Notes under the pieces: model-generated
Told to the model about the DNA's origin: nothing
The model's database searches: none
What the model saw: only the letters and a program-made list of their open reading frames with translations
Part shown: piece after piece, positions 24,070 through 34,119 of the stretch
Position numbering within the stretch: position 1 is the first letter of the stretch
Layout of the letters: every line of letters begins with the position of its first letter
Made by a program: the position numbers and the translations under genes
Assembly: GCA_026708325.1 (NCBI GenBank)
Contig: JAPOVC010000016.1
Location: 62,001-126,000, forward strand
DNA length: 64,000 bases
Reading direction: 5' to 3'
Origin: Anaerolineaceae bacterium
GTDB taxonomy: Bacteria; Chloroflexota; Anaerolineae; Aggregatilineales; Phototrophicaceae

Positions 24070-26331
24070 ATGGCGATCACGACGCAGGACGTGCTGGAAT
24101 ATCACCGCCGCGGACGCGCGGGCAAGATCGAGGTGCGCGCCACCAAGCCGCTGGCCACCCAGCAGGACCTTTCGCTGGCCTATTCGCCCGGCGTGGCCGA
24201 GGCCGTGCTGGAGATCGACCGCGACAGTATGAACGGCTGGGAACTGACCGCGCGCGCCAACCTCGTCGCCGTGGTCACCAACGGCAGCGCCATCCTCGGC
24301 CTCGGCAACCTCGGCCCCCTGCCGGCCAAGGCCGTCATGGAGGGCAAGGGCGTCCTCTTCAAACGTTTCGCCGACATCGACGTCTTTGACATCGAGCTCG
24401 ACTGCGACGACCCCGAGGAAATCATCTCCATCTGCAAGGCCCTCGCGCCCACCTTCGGCGGCATCAACCTTGAGGACATCAAGGCGCCCGAGGCCTTCGA
24501 GATCGAAAGGCGCCTCCGGGCCGAACTGGACATCCCCGTCTTTCACGACGACCAGCACGGCACGGCCATCATCGCCGGCGCGGCCCTCGTCAACGCCGCC
24601 GACCTGGTGGGCAAGTCCATGCCCGATCTGCGCGTGGTGATCTCCGGCGCGGGCGCCAGCGCCATCGCTTCCGGCGAATTCTGCGTCCAGCTGGGCGTCG
24701 CGCGCGAGAACGTCCTGATGCTCGATTCGCGCGGCGTCATCTACGCCGGGCGCGAGGAGCATTTGAATGAATACAAGGTGCGCTTCGCCAACTACACCGA
24801 CGCCCGCACCCTCGACGACGCCATCGACGGCGCTGACGTCTTCATCGGCCTCTCCGCCGCCGGCGTGCTGACGCAGGACATGGTGAAGAAGATGGCGCGC
24901 GACCCCATCATCCTCGCCATGGCCAACCCGGACCCCGAAATCATGCCCGAGGACGCCCTCGCCGTGCGCCCCGACTCCATCGTCGGCACCGGCCGCAGCG
25001 ACTACCCCAACCAGGTCAACAACGTGCTCGGCTTCCCCTTCCTTTTCCGCGGCGCGCTGGATGTCTACGCGCGCAGCATCAACGAGGAAATGAAGCTGGC
25101 CGCCGCCCGCGCCCTGGCGGCCCTGGCGCGCGAGGACGTGCCCGACAGCGTGCTCACGGCCTACGGTCTGTCCTCGCTGAAATTCGGCCGCGATTACCTC
25201 ATCCCCAAGCCGCTGGACCCGCGCGTGCTGCTCTGGGTGGCGCCGGCGGTGGCCCAGGCTGCCATGGACAGCGGCGTGGCGCGGCGCCAGATCGACCTCG
25301 ACGACTATCGCCTGGAGATGCTGCGGCGCCAGGGCCACGGCCAGACCGTGCGCGCCAGCATCATGAACAAGGCCCGCGCCGGCGGCGCCGGGGCGCGCGT
25401 CGTCTATGGCGAGGGCGAGCACCCGCGCATCATCCGCGCCGCCTACCAGATGCGCGAGGAGGGCATCGGCACGCCCGTCCTGCTCGGCGAACGCGAGGTC
25501 ATCGAGTCCCGCATCCGTGAACTGGGGCTGGACTTCGCGCCGCGCATCATTACGCCGCACCTGGAAGAGCACGCGGACCGGGTGCAGGCGCTGCTGGACT
25601 TGCGCCGTCGGCGCGGCATGACCGCGACCCTGGCCACGGCCCTGCTGCAGCAACCCACCTGGTACGGCCTGATGATGGTGCACACCGGCGCCGCCGAGGT
25701 CTTTCTGAGCGGCCTGACCCAGGAGTACCCCGACGTCCTGCGCCCCGCGCTGCAGATCTTCGGCACCGCGCCCGGCGCCCGCGTCGCCAGCGGTCTCTAC
25801 CTGATGATCGTTGAGGACCGCAGCTACGTTTTCACCGACACCACCGTCAACATCGATCCGGACGCGGAGACCCTGGCCGACATCGCCGCGCTCGGGGCGG
25901 ACTTCGCCCGCAGCCTCGATTTCGAGCCGCGCGTGGCCATGCTCTCCTTCTCCAACTTCGGCAGCACGCCGCACCCCCTCTCGCACAAGGTGCGCGACGC
26001 CGCCGCGCTGGTGCGCCAGCGTCGGCCGGACCTGCTGATCGACGGCGAGATGCAGGCCGACACGGCCGTCGTCGACGCCATCGTCAACGAGCGCTTCCCC
26101 TTCAGCGAGGTGCGGGATGCCAACGTGCTGGTCTTCCCCGACCTCGGCTCGGCCAACATCGCCTACAAGCTGCTGCATCGCATGGCCGGCGTCGAGGCCA
26201 TCGGCCCCGTCCTGCTGGGGATGGGCGAACCGGTGCAGGTGTTGCAGGCCGGCGATGACGTCGACGACATCGTCGCCATGACCGCCGTCGCCGTCATGGA
26301 CGCCCAGGCGCGCCAGGCCGCGCGCAACTGA
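24070..26331 (+). CDS. maeB: NADP-dependent malic enzyme with phosphotransacetylase-like domain
   Basis: A 753-residue MaeB-type malic enzyme: malate plus NAD(P) gives pyruvate, CO2 and NAD(P)H. Residues 1 to about 400 form the catalytic malic-enzyme part: [49 protein letters not shown], then a GAGASA dinucleotide loop. Residues about 420-750 are the phosphotransacetylase-like domain ([44 protein letters not shown]-like [15 protein letters not shown]), which is regulatory and binds acetyl-CoA in known enzymes. GGAG lies 5 bp before the ATG. Confidence 0.95.
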   Translation: MAITTQDVLEYHRRGRAGKIEVRATKPLATQQDLSLAYSPGVAEAVLEIDRDSMNGWELTARANLVAVVTNGSAILGLGNLGPLPAKAVMEGKGVLFKRFADIDVFDIELDCDDPEEIISICKALAPTFGGINLEDIKAPEAFEIERRLRAELDIPVFHDDQHGTAIIAGAALVNAADLVGKSMPDLRVVISGAGASAIASGEFCVQLGVARENVLMLDSRGVIYAGREEHLNEYKVRFANYTDARTLDDAIDGADVFIGLSAAGVLTQDMVKKMARDPIILAMANPDPEIMPEDALAVRPDSIVGTGRSDYPNQVNNVLGFPFLFRGALDVYARSINEEMKLAAARALAALAREDVPDSVLTAYGLSSLKFGRDYLIPKPLDPRVLLWVAPAVAQAAMDSGVARRQIDLDDYRLEMLRRQGHGQTVRASIMNKARAGGAGARVVYGEGEHPRIIRAAYQMREEGIGTPVLLGEREVIESRIRELGLDFAPRIITPHLEEHADRVQALLDLRRRRGMTATLATALLQQPTWYGLMMVHTGAAEVFLSGLTQEYPDVLRPALQIFGTAPGARVASGLYLMIVEDRSYVFTDTTVNIDPDAETLADIAALGADFARSLDFEPRVAMLSFSNFGSTPHPLSHKVRDAAALVRQRRPDLLIDGEMQADTAVVDAIVNERFPFSEVRDANVLVFPDLGSANIAYKLLHRMAGVEAIGPVLLGMGEPVQVLQAGDDVDDIVAMTAVAVMDAQARQAARN

Positions 26332-26341
26332 GGAGTCCCGC

Positions 26342-27463
26342 GTGCCCGAGCTCGAATTCCTCAATCAGCTGGACCCGCAGCTGCGCAACATCATCCAGCG
26401 CGTCCTGCTGGCCATAGTCGCGCTGCTCTTCGTCTGGCTGCTGCGCCGCCTGCTGTCGCGCCTCGTGCTGATCCCCTTCAGCCGCTTCCTCGACCGGCGC
26501 GACAAGGAAGCCGACGAGATCTTCCTGGCGATCGTCGAAAACCCCGTGCGCCTGCTGGTGATCGCGCCCGGCCTGCTCATCGCCGGCACCCTCCTGCCTG
26601 GCGATCTCGAGACCACGCAGTTCTTCACCCAACTGGCGCGCAGTTTCGTGATCATGTCGGTCTTCGCCGCCTTTTACAACGCCGTCGGGATCATCGTCGA
26701 ATCCTCGCTGCGCCTGGAGCACGTCACCGGCATCCGGCTCGACCAGCAACTGGTGCCCTTCCTGCGCACGGGTATGCGCGTGATCGTCCTCGTGCTGGCC
26801 ATCGTCATCCTGCTACAGGAATGGCACTACGACGTCAGCGGCCTCATCGCCGGCATCGGCCTCGGCGGCCTGGCCATCTCGCTGGCCGCCCAGGATACCG
26901 TCGCCAACCTCTTCTCCTTCACCACCATCATCAGCGACAAGCCGCTGCGCGTCGGCGAGTTCATCCGCACGCCCAGCGTGACCGGCATCGTCGAGGAGGT
27001 GGGCGTGCGCGCCGTGCGCATCCGCCAGCTGGACCAGGCGCTGGTCACCGTGCCCAACACCATGTTGACCGGCGAGCCGGTCGTCAACTTCTCGCGTATG
27101 GAAAAACGCCGCATGGACGTGACCGTCGGCGTCACCTACGACTCGACCAGCAGCGACCTGCGCGCCCTCGTCGCCCGTCTGCGCGCCATGCTGGCCGCCC
27201 ACGAAAAGGTGGATTCCGAGACGGTGATGGTCTTTTTTTCCGGCTTCGGCGACAGTTCGCTCAACGTCCTGATCCGCTGCAACGTGACCGAGCCCGCCTG
27301 GGGGGACTTCATGGAAGTGCAGCACGGCATCCTGCTGACGATCATGGACATCATCGAGGACCTGGGGCTGAGCGTGGCCTTCCCCAGCCGCACGCTCTAC
27401 ATCGAGTCCTTCCCCGACGCGCCGGAAGCCCGGGCGGACGCCGACAAACCGGCCACAACCTGA
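26342..27463 (+). CDS. MscS-family mechanosensitive channel
   Basis: A 373-residue small-conductance mechanosensitive channel starting at GTG 26342, with GAGGAG in front. Four hydrophobic helices span roughly residues 15-165, the last (GLIAGIGLGGLAISLAAQDTVANLF) being the pore-lining TM3 with its Gly/Ala packing pattern. The cytosolic beta domain follows (TIISDKPLRVGEFIRTPSV, GIVEEVGVRAVRIRQLDQ, VTVPNTMLT). It should release solutes on hypo-osmotic shock. It starts 10 bp after maeB, so both may share an mRNA. Confidence 0.92.
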   Translation: MPELEFLNQLDPQLRNIIQRVLLAIVALLFVWLLRRLLSRLVLIPFSRFLDRRDKEADEIFLAIVENPVRLLVIAPGLLIAGTLLPGDLETTQFFTQLARSFVIMSVFAAFYNAVGIIVESSLRLEHVTGIRLDQQLVPFLRTGMRVIVLVLAIVILLQEWHYDVSGLIAGIGLGGLAISLAAQDTVANLFSFTTIISDKPLRVGEFIRTPSVTGIVEEVGVRAVRIRQLDQALVTVPNTMLTGEPVVNFSRMEKRRMDVTVGVTYDSTSSDLRALVARLRAMLAAHEKVDSETVMVFFSGFGDSSLNVLIRCNVTEPAWGDFMEVQHGILLTIMDIIEDLGLSVAFPSRTLYIESFPDAPEARADADKPATT

Positions 27464-27474
27464 GCGCGCAGCCC

Positions 27475-28062
27475 GTGGCAGCGCTGACGATCTCGCGGGG
27501 GCTGGCGGACCCGTACCGCGACCAGGCGGCCCTGCTGTACATGGAGGCCTTTCGCCCCCTGCTGCAGCCCCTGTTGGGCGACGGCCCGCGCGGCCTCGAC
27601 CTGCTGGCGCGCTCCATGAACCCGACCCACGCCTTCGCCGCCATTCGCGCCGGTCAACTGGCCGGCCTCGCCGGCATTCAGGACACGGCCGGCAGCCTGC
27701 TGGACATCGGGCTGCCAGCGATGATTCGGGGCTACGGTCTTCCCGGCGGCGGCCTGCGTTACCTCGCCATGGTGTTGTTGCTGTCGCGCAGCCGAGAGTC
27801 GGGCACCCTGCTGATGGACGGCATCGCCGTGGCGCCGGAATGTCGCGGCCAGGGCATCGGCACGCAACTGCTGCAGGCCGTCTGCGAGCACGCGCGCGAG
27901 GGCGGCTACCGCGACCTGCGTCTCGACGTGCTGGACAACAATCCGCGCGCCCGCGCGCTCTACGAGCGGACCGGCTTCGTGGCCGTGAAGGAGCGTTCAT
28001 ATCCCTTTTTGCAACGTTTCTTCGGCTTCAGCGCCGTGACGGAAATGCGCCGCCCCGTCTGA
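27475..28062 (+). CDS. GNAT-family N-acetyltransferase
   Basis: A 195-residue acetyltransferase; the GTG at 27475, 12 bp after the channel gene, is the best start (frame checked to the stop at 28062). The acetyl-CoA loop is in GIAVAPECRGQGIGTQLL (motif A, R/Q-x-x-G-x-G), followed by LRLDVLDNNPRARALYERTG and a FVAVKE strand, both standard GNAT features. The N-terminal part has a YMEAFRPLLQPLLG helix. The substrate is unknown. Confidence 0.88.
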   Translation: MAALTISRGLADPYRDQAALLYMEAFRPLLQPLLGDGPRGLDLLARSMNPTHAFAAIRAGQLAGLAGIQDTAGSLLDIGLPAMIRGYGLPGGGLRYLAMVLLLSRSRESGTLLMDGIAVAPECRGQGIGTQLLQAVCEHAREGGYRDLRLDVLDNNPRARALYERTGFVAVKERSYPFLQRFFGFSAVTEMRRPV

Positions 28063-28074
28063 GAGAGGGCAGCA

Positions 28075-29715
28075 CTAGCCATATCGCTCCAGCCAGTCGC
28101 TGTAGCCGCCGGCGTGGCCGGTCAACTCGCCGTCGCGCAGTTCGACGATGCGGTCCACCGTGCGCTCGAGGAAGTACCGGTCGTGCGAAATGGCCAGAAT
28201 CGCGCCGTCAAAGTCCGCCAGCGCCGTCTCCAGCACCTCTGCGGTGGGGATGTCGAGGTTATTGGTCGGCTCATCCAGCAGCAGCAGATTGGGCCGCTCC
28301 AGCACCAGGGTCGCCAGTTGCAGACGGCTGCGCTCGCCGCCGCTGAGCGCGGCCACCGGCAGACGCAACTGTTCGTAGTGAAACTGGTACTTCAGCAGGA
28401 AGGCGACCGCGTCGTTTTCGGACATGGGACGGATGTCCCGCACGCGCTCCAGCGGCGAGCGCTCCAGCCAGGGGCCGAGGGTCTCGTGGTCCTGCGCGTA
28501 GTAGCCGGGCTGCGTCCCCGGGCCGATGCGAATCTGCCCCTCCAGCGGCGTCTCCCCGCCCAGCACCAGGCGGAAGAGGACGGACTTGCCGGCGCCGTTG
28601 GGGCCGATCAGTCCGACGCGCTCGCCATGCCGCAGGAGCAGGTCAAGATCGACGAAGAGCAGCTCGTCGTCGTAGCCCATCGCCAGGCCCGTGATCTCCA
28701 GCGCCTTCGTGCTGCCGCGCCAGCCACTGAACTCCGCCTGCAACTGACGCCGCTCGACGACCTTCTCGATGATCTCGCCCTTTTCTTCCATGCGCTCCAG
28801 CATCCGGCGCCGGTGACGCGCCTTGCGCTTGTGGCGCGGGTCCTCGGTGATGCGGGCCCAGTGCTCAAAGCGTACAATGGCCTCCTCGATCTGCCGGATG
28901 CGTTTCTGCTGCGCCGTGTACTGTTGCTGCTGCCGCAGGCGCGCCAGTTCGCGCTGCGTGGCGTACCAGCTGTAGTTGCCGGCCCAGACCTTCAGCACAC
29001 CCGCCTCCAGTTCGACGATCTCCGTGACCACCTCATCCAGCAGCCAGCGGTCGTGCGAGACGATGATGACGGCGCCCTCGTAGCTGCGGATGAAGGCCTC
29101 CAGGCGGCGGCGCGCGACCATATCGAGGTGATTGTCGGGTTCGTCCAGCAGCAGTACCTCGGGTCGGGCCACGGCCAGGCGCGTCAGGGCCACCAGCTTT
29201 TTCTGGCCGCCGCTGAGCGCCTCGCAGGGCAGGTCATGGTCGGACTCGCCGAGGCCCAGGTGCGCCAGCAAGGAGCGCACCCGGCCCTGGTGCTGCGCCC
29301 CGCCGAGGCGTTCGTAGTCCGCCAAAGCCCGTTCCTGCTGCGCCAGGGCATGCGTCAGGCGGCGCTCGTGGTTGTAGACTGCCGGCTCGGCCAGGCGCGC
29401 TTCCACTTGCGCCAGACGCCCCTCGACCTCGGCCAGCGCCGGCGGCAACTCCATGGCCGTTTCCAGCAGGCTGCGGCCCGCGGGCAGGTTGACCTGTTGC
29501 GGCAGATAGCCGACGCGCGTCCCCGGGTGGCGTTGCACATTGCCGCTGTCCGCTTGCAGGTCGCCGCTGATGATGCGCAGCAGACTGGACTTGCCGGCGC
29601 CGTTGGGTCCGATGAGGCCGCTGCGGGCGCGGTCGTCAATGGCCCAGGAGAGCTCCGCGAAGATCTCGCGCGCGGCATAAGACAGGGTGACGCGGTCGAG
29701 GGTGATGCAATGCAT
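28075..29715 (-). CDS. ABC-F family ATPase
   Basis: A 546-residue protein with two ABC cassettes and no membrane part. Cassette 1: GPNGAGKSS Walker A near residue 37, LSGGQKK signature, LLLDEPDNHLD Walker B. A helical linker (RQQQQYTAQQKRIRQIEEAI ...) of about 80 residues separates it from cassette 2: GPNGAGKSV, LSGGERSR, LLLDEPTNNLD. ABC-F proteins act on the ribosome (EttA/Uup class) or protect it from antibiotics (ARE class). The long linker followed by HKRKARHRRRMLERMEEK resembles Uup/YdiF types, but subclass needs a tree. It is convergent with the GNAT gene. Confidence 0.93.
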   Translation of the reverse strand: MHCITLDRVTLSYAAREIFAELSWAIDDRARSGLIGPNGAGKSSLLRIISGDLQADSGNVQRHPGTRVGYLPQQVNLPAGRSLLETAMELPPALAEVEGRLAQVEARLAEPAVYNHERRLTHALAQQERALADYERLGGAQHQGRVRSLLAHLGLGESDHDLPCEALSGGQKKLVALTRLAVARPEVLLLDEPDNHLDMVARRRLEAFIRSYEGAVIIVSHDRWLLDEVVTEIVELEAGVLKVWAGNYSWYATQRELARLRQQQQYTAQQKRIRQIEEAIVRFEHWARITEDPRHKRKARHRRRMLERMEEKGEIIEKVVERRQLQAEFSGWRGSTKALEITGLAMGYDDELLFVDLDLLLRHGERVGLIGPNGAGKSVLFRLVLGGETPLEGQIRIGPGTQPGYYAQDHETLGPWLERSPLERVRDIRPMSENDAVAFLLKYQFHYEQLRLPVAALSGGERSRLQLATLVLERPNLLLLDEPTNNLDIPTAEVLETALADFDGAILAISHDRYFLERTVDRIVELRDGELTGHAGGYSDWLERYG

Positions 29716-29777
29716 GACAGAAGTCCATGGATGTGGTCAGGTTGTTGTTGCGCTGTTCCGCGGCGCTGGCCGCGGCC

Positions 29778-30596
29778 TCAGGCGGGCTCGACGAGTTCCA
29801 GTTCCTCGCGGCCGCCGGCTTCCGTCGCCGGCACCCAGACGCCGCAGGGACCGCCATGCTCGCTGACGCCCATCTCCAGCTCCTCGCCGTCGAAAGTCAG
29901 CAGCGGCTGGTAGAACTTCGCCACCTTCTCCGCCTCGCCGACGATGTAATGCGCGATCATGGCGCGACGGAAGCGGTCTTCGGTCGTGTTGGGCCAGCTG
30001 CCGTGAATCACCTGGCCGTTGAAGAAGAGCACGTCGCCGGGCTGCATCGCCAGGCTCCGCAATTCCATCCACTCCGCCAGCTCGACGGTTGTGCCGCTGA
30101 AGAACTTGCGCCGGTCCGCATCGATGATGCAGAGCTTTTCCAGGTCCTGGCTATGCGGCACGATCTTCATGCAACCGCTGTCCTCGTCGCTGGCGTCTAC
30201 CGCCATCCAGGCCGCCAGACAGGTGCCCGGCCGCACTTCCAGCGAGCGCTGGTCCTGATGCAGGGACTGGCCGCGGGCGCCGGGCGGCTTGAAGTAAAAC
30301 ATGGTCTGGGCCGCCAGCGGCTCGCGCCCCAGCAGGGCCGTCGTCCAGGCGCGCAGACGCGGGTCCAGCAACCAGTCGCGGCTGAGCGCGTCGTAACGGT
30401 GCGGGTGGATCATGCGCGGATAGCGGTAAAGGGGATCGAATTCGTCCGTGATGCCGTCATCATGGAAGCCGATTTTGCGCGCGTGCAGACGCATGAAATG
30501 CGCCTTGATGGTCTCCACTTCCCCAGGGGGGAACAGGGCGGGCACGATCACGTAGCCCTCGTCGGCGTAGCGCTCCAGCAGTTGTTGATCAATCAC
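29778..30596 (-). CDS. Phytanoyl-CoA dioxygenase (PhyH) family protein
   Basis: A 272-residue Fe(II)/2-oxoglutarate oxygenase starting at GTG 30596 (AAAGGTG upstream). The iron triad is visible as HQD (His113, Asp115) in QSLHQDQRSLEV and the distal His198 in GQVIHGSWPNTTEDRFRRAM, where the Arg pair binds 2-oxoglutarate. It belongs to the short prokaryotic PhyH class that hydroxylates diverse small molecules; substrate unknown. It is distinct from the two longer PhyH proteins at 54-58 kb. Neighbours are the ABC-F gene and a DinB-like gene on the same strand. Confidence 0.9.
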   Translation of the reverse strand: MIDQQLLERYADEGYVIVPALFPPGEVETIKAHFMRLHARKIGFHDDGITDEFDPLYRYPRMIHPHRYDALSRDWLLDPRLRAWTTALLGREPLAAQTMFYFKPPGARGQSLHQDQRSLEVRPGTCLAAWMAVDASDEDSGCMKIVPHSQDLEKLCIIDADRRKFFSGTTVELAEWMELRSLAMQPGDVLFFNGQVIHGSWPNTTEDRFRRAMIAHYIVGEAEKVAKFYQPLLTFDGEELEMGVSEHGGPCGVWVPATEAGGREELELVEPA

Positions 30597-30617
30597 GATG
30601 CTGCACCTTTCCCCTGG

Positions 30618-31118
30618 TTAATAGCGCCCCTTGTAGAGCCAGCGCATCAGGCTCAGATCGAAGGACGGGCCACCCATGCGGGCGGACATGGCCATGATCT
30701 CGGCGCGGTGGATGAGGCCATGGTTGGCGATGTGCAGCAGGATGTGCCACACGCGGTTGTCGATGCTTTCGCCGGCAAGCGACAGGTAGGGCGCCGGCGC
30801 GGCCAGGCCCGCCTCGTCGAGGCCAGCGGCGAATTCCCGCACTTCCGCCCCGACTTCCTCCAGCTTCTCACGCAGTTCCGCGCGCCCTGGCAGGTCCCCG
30901 GCGCTGAATCGCGGTAGCGGTGGACGCCCCCGGGCCCGCTCCAGCCAGGTCCACTCCCCGTTCAGCACGTGCAGCAGGGTTTCGTGGATGCTGCCATGCG
31001 AATAGCCTGTATCCTGCAGGTACTGCGTTTCATCCAGCTGCAGTACGCAGTCCTGCCAGACCTTCTGCTGTTCGCCGTAATGGTAGTCGAGCAGGGTTCG
31101 GATAATGTCGGGAGTCAT
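30618..31118 (-). CDS. DinB-family protein
   Basis: A 166-residue four-helix protein of the DinB/YfiT superfamily from the ATG at 31118 (GGAAG 7 bp before). The three metal-binding histidines are in SIHETLLHVLNGEWTWLERA (first) and HIANHGLIHRAEIMAM (H-x3-H type pair). Members are thiol-dependent transferases or metal-bound hydrolases with stress roles. It sits 21 bp upstream of the PhyH gene on the same strand, so a two-gene transcript is likely. Confidence 0.88.
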   Translation of the reverse strand: MTPDIIRTLLDYHYGEQQKVWQDCVLQLDETQYLQDTGYSHGSIHETLLHVLNGEWTWLERARGRPPLPRFSAGDLPGRAELREKLEEVGAEVREFAAGLDEAGLAAPAPYLSLAGESIDNRVWHILLHIANHGLIHRAEIMAMSARMGGPSFDLSLMRWLYKGRY

Positions 31119-31237
31119 CGTCTTCCACGTCCGGGGCCGGATGCGCAGTCTAGCGCAAAGGCAGCGGCATGTGCCAGTCGGGGCTGTGCACACCTCTCGG
31201 CCTCCGCCCCCGACAGGATGGTCGGGCCAGGCATTGC

Positions 31238-31471
31238 GCCCTCACCCCACCCCCTCTCCCTGAGGGAGAGGGGGGTCAGGCCGTCAGTGAATTCAGGCGG
31301 GAACAGCAACGCTACGCGATGCAGGAAATGCCCTTCTCAGGGACAGGGGAAACTATCCGCGAGCAGGGGCGTGATCCGGGGAGAGAGCATCGAAACAGAA
31401 TGCCGCTTAAAGTCCCTCTCCCTGAGGGAAGGGCTCCCGCGACTGAGCGGGAAAGGATTTAGGGTGAGGGC
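31238..31471 (+). repeat. MITE-like palindromic element, copy 3
   Basis: This occupies the centre of the 450-bp gap between the DinB and epimerase genes. It starts GCCCTCACCCC followed by CCCTCTCCCTGAGGGAGAGG and ends CCCTGAGGGAAGGGCTCCCG, CGACTGAGCGGGAAAGG and AGGGTGAGGGC. The length (234 bp) and ends match copies 1 and 6. The central 110 bp are not palindromic and carry no gene. Confidence 0.7.
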
Positions 31472-31538
31472 GTGTTGAAAGCCCTGGCGCCATGGACCGC
31501 CCTCGCCTTCCCTGCGGGATGCTTCGGGACCGGGCCCT

Positions 31539-31547
31539 TGCTATAGT
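31539..31547 (+). promoter_or_regulatory. Extended -10 promoter for the epimerase gene
   Basis: TGCTATAGT is a TGn-TATAGT extended -10 element, 24 nt before the GTG start; AGGAG (31561-31565) lies within the resulting leader. The same nonamer recurs in front of the triple-Cache array. Confidence 0.4.
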
Positions 31548-31570
31548 GGGGCAAGCAGTCAGGAGCGACC

Positions 31571-32521
31571 GTGCGCGTACTCATCACCGGCTCGAGCGGC
31601 CAGATCGGCAGCAACCTCGGCCTGCATATGTTGCAGCGGGGCCACGAGGTCTTCGGCGTCGATATCCGCCCCAACACCTGGACCACGCGCATCCCGACCC
31701 TGCTGCAGGACCTGGGCGAACGGACCGCCCGCTTCAACGGCGGCGTCGGCGACCAGGACTGGCCGCAGGACCTCGACCTGGTCGTGCATCTCGCCGCCCA
31801 TGCCAAGGTACACGAACTGGTCGAGAACCCGCTGCGCGCGCTGGACAACATCGCCATCACCTTCAACGTCCTCGAGTTCTGCCGTCAGAACCGCCTGCCC
31901 ATCGTCTTCAGCAGTTCGCGCGAGATCTACGGCGACATCCACCGCTACATCACCGACGAGGCGCACGCCGACTTTTACTACATGGAGAGCCCCTACGCCG
32001 CCAGCAAGCTCTCGGGCGAGGCGCTGATCTACTCCTACGCCCAGTGCTACGACCTGCCCTACCTCGTCTTTCGTTTCAGCAACGTCTACGGACGCTTCGA
32101 CAACGACCTCGACCGCATGGAACGCGTCATCCCGCTCTTCATTCGTGAGATCGGCGCCGGCCGCCCGGTGACCGTCTACGGGCAGGAAAAGGTGCTGGAC
32201 TTCACCTACGTCGACGATTGCATCCAGGGCGTCAGCGCCGGCATTGAGCGCCTCCTCGCCGGCGCCCTGCGGGACGAGACCATCAACCTGGCCTGCGGTG
32301 AGGGCCATCGCCTGCTGGACATGGTGCGCTTCATCGGCGAGGCGCTGGAAACCGGGCCCGAACTGCGCATCGAGCCAAGCCGCGCGGGCGAAATCACGCA
32401 CTACGTGGCCAATATCGACAAGGCGCGCGAACTGCTGGACTACGCGCCGCAGACCTCGCTGCGCGAGGGCATCCGGCGGACCGTCGCCTGGTCACGGGAA
32501 TGGGCCGACGGGCAGGGCTGA
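31571..32521 (+). CDS. NAD-dependent epimerase/dehydratase (extended SDR, sugar-nucleotide type)
   Basis: A 316-residue extended short-chain dehydrogenase starting at GTG 31571 with AGGAG 5 bp before. The nucleotide loop is GSSGQIGSN (G-x-x-G-x-x-G), the mid-protein LVVHLAAHAKVHE is the usual HLAA strand, and the catalytic triad includes SSSREIYG and YAASK. FRFSNVYGRF and VLDFTYVDDCI are typical of UDP-glucose/UDP-glucuronate epimerases and related dehydratases. It probably makes an activated sugar for surface glycans. The precise sugar is not deducible. Confidence 0.9.
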   Translation: MRVLITGSSGQIGSNLGLHMLQRGHEVFGVDIRPNTWTTRIPTLLQDLGERTARFNGGVGDQDWPQDLDLVVHLAAHAKVHELVENPLRALDNIAITFNVLEFCRQNRLPIVFSSSREIYGDIHRYITDEAHADFYYMESPYAASKLSGEALIYSYAQCYDLPYLVFRFSNVYGRFDNDLDRMERVIPLFIREIGAGRPVTVYGQEKVLDFTYVDDCIQGVSAGIERLLAGALRDETINLACGEGHRLLDMVRFIGEALETGPELRIEPSRAGEITHYVANIDKARELLDYAPQTSLREGIRRTVAWSREWADGQG

Positions 32522-32560
32522 AACGCTGCGTCCAACCGGCCTTTATGCGCCCTTTCTTAA

Positions 32561-32569
32561 TGCTATAGT
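32561..32569 (+). promoter_or_regulatory. Extended -10 promoter of the triple-Cache array
   Basis: TGCTATAGT lies in a short AT-rich stretch 76 nt before the ATG of the first array gene and matches the element in front of the epimerase. No TTGACA-like -35 is visible, as usual for extended -10 promoters. AAAGGGA (32629-32635) is the ribosome site. Confidence 0.4.
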
Positions 32570-32644
32570 GAATATGTGTTTTTCCGGGACAGGACGTCGA
32601 CCTGCGCCCGGTTTTTTGCACACAACCGAAAGGGATGGCCCATC

Positions 32645-34036
32645 ATGCGTTTTCGATTGACTGGCCCTGCATTGATCCTGCTGACGCTCGCGCTGCTGCT
32701 CGCGGCGTCGGCGACGCCGGTCGCGGCGCAGACACCCTGCGACAGCCACGCCGGCCGGCTCGCTGACATGAACAGCCGCGAGGAACTGAAGGCCTTCGTC
32801 CATTGCGCCGCCGCCCACGTCGACATGGTCGGCTGGGAGCAGGCCGCACAGGACTTCGGGGGCGACCAGTGGCTGGACGGCCCGATTTACCTCTTCGCCA
32901 GCACCCTGGACGGGACCACGCTCTTCAGCCCCGGCACGGACGCCAACCCGGGCGACAGCCTGTGGGAGTTGCGCGATTCGGACGGCGTCGCCGTGGTGCA
33001 GGAACAGGCCCGCATCGCGCGTGATTTCGGCGGCGGTTACGTCTTTTACCGCCTCGAAAACATCGCAAGCGGCGAGGAAGAACCCAAGCTCTCCTATGTC
33101 CTGCAGCTGGACTACCGGGGAGAGCCGGCTTTCATCGGCGCCGGCCTGCATCCGCAGGACACGCACGGCACCTGCCCGGCCGATACGGTGCGCGCCTCCC
33201 TCGTCTACAACGAACAGGACATCGAGACCTTCGTCGAATGCGCCGCCCATCACCTGCAGCGGAACGGACTGCAGGCCCTGCATGACTTCAACAGCGACCC
33301 ACGCTGGGTCTCCGGCCCCAGCTACCTCTTTTTCTACGATCTGGAGAGCGCCTTCGCCGTGCTCAACGCCGGCCAGCCGCACCTCGTCGGCACGGACCGC
33401 AGTGGCTCCACCGACCCGGATGGCGTGAAGATCACCCAGGAGATACTGCGTATCCTGCGCAGCCACGATGACGGCTACGTCTATTATCGCTTCCGCAACC
33501 CGGCCACCGACGAGGAAGGGCGCAAGATCACCTACGCCCGCCGCGTCCTCGTGGGCGGCCACGAATACCTCCTCGCCGCCGGCCTCTACGTTCCCTCGCT
33601 GGAGTGCAACGCCCTGCCCCTGGCGCGCGACATCAACACCCGCGAGGAGTTGCAACTCTACGTGCGCTGCGGCGTGGAACTTCTGGAGGAACGCGGCGAC
33701 CTGGCCTTCGACCTCTTCCGCCATCACCCGCAGTGGATCGGCGGCTCTTCCTATCTCTTCGTTTCGGGCTCGGACTGCCGCAACATCTTCTACCATCTGG
33801 ACTACCTCTACGATGAATCCCAGACCTGCGACCTGGTCGACTCCGCCGGCAACCTGGTGAACCAGGACGTCCTCGACATGTCGACCAGCGAGGCCGGCGA
33901 GGGCTGGGTCGATTACGTCTGGCTGAACCCGGCCAGCGAAACGCTCGAGACCAAGAGTTCCTACATCATCGGTTCGACGCTCAATGGCGAACACGTCTCG
34001 GTCGGGGCCGGCCTCTACGAATCGGAACTGCAGTAA
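32645..34036 (+). CDS. Secreted triple-Cache protein 1 of 5
   Basis: A 463-residue exported protein. The ATG at 32645 opens a signal peptide cleaved near TPVAAQ/TPC; the upstream in-frame extension is not used. The mature chain holds three consecutive units of 135-150 residues, each with the sCache_2 pattern: helix with FVxCA, W.dGp.YLF, a loop, DSDG or DPDG, GGYVFYRLEN or DGYVYYRFRNP, a K.sYv strand and a closing GAGLY-like strand. Each unit begins with Cys paired to a second Cys about 22 residues on; unit 3 adds two more. Cache domains normally bind small ligands outside the cell in chemoreceptors and kinases; here no membrane helix or signalling domain follows. Most divergent of the five in unit 3. 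Confidence 0.8.
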   Translation: MRFRLTGPALILLTLALLLAASATPVAAQTPCDSHAGRLADMNSREELKAFVHCAAAHVDMVGWEQAAQDFGGDQWLDGPIYLFASTLDGTTLFSPGTDANPGDSLWELRDSDGVAVVQEQARIARDFGGGYVFYRLENIASGEEEPKLSYVLQLDYRGEPAFIGAGLHPQDTHGTCPADTVRASLVYNEQDIETFVECAAHHLQRNGLQALHDFNSDPRWVSGPSYLFFYDLESAFAVLNAGQPHLVGTDRSGSTDPDGVKITQEILRILRSHDDGYVYYRFRNPATDEEGRKITYARRVLVGGHEYLLAAGLYVPSLECNALPLARDINTREELQLYVRCGVELLEERGDLAFDLFRHHPQWIGGSSYLFVSGSDCRNIFYHLDYLYDESQTCDLVDSAGNLVNQDVLDMSTSEAGEGWVDYVWLNPASETLETKSSYIIGSTLNGEHVSVGAGLYESELQ

Positions 34037-34050
34037 CGACTTCTGCGGAT

Positions 34051-34088
34051 CGCTCCCGCCCGCCCTGCCCTGGCGCAGGCCGGGAGCG
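34051..34088 (+). other. Inverted repeat between array genes 1 and 2
   Basis: CGCTCCCG (34051-34058) pairs with CGGGAGCG (34081-34088) around a 22-nt loop, followed by GTCCCTTTC. It could attenuate transcription or stabilise the upstream message; there is no proper T-tract. Confidence 0.35.
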
Positions 34089-34119
34089 GTCCCTTTCATA
34101 TCCCGCAGAGGAGAGAGCG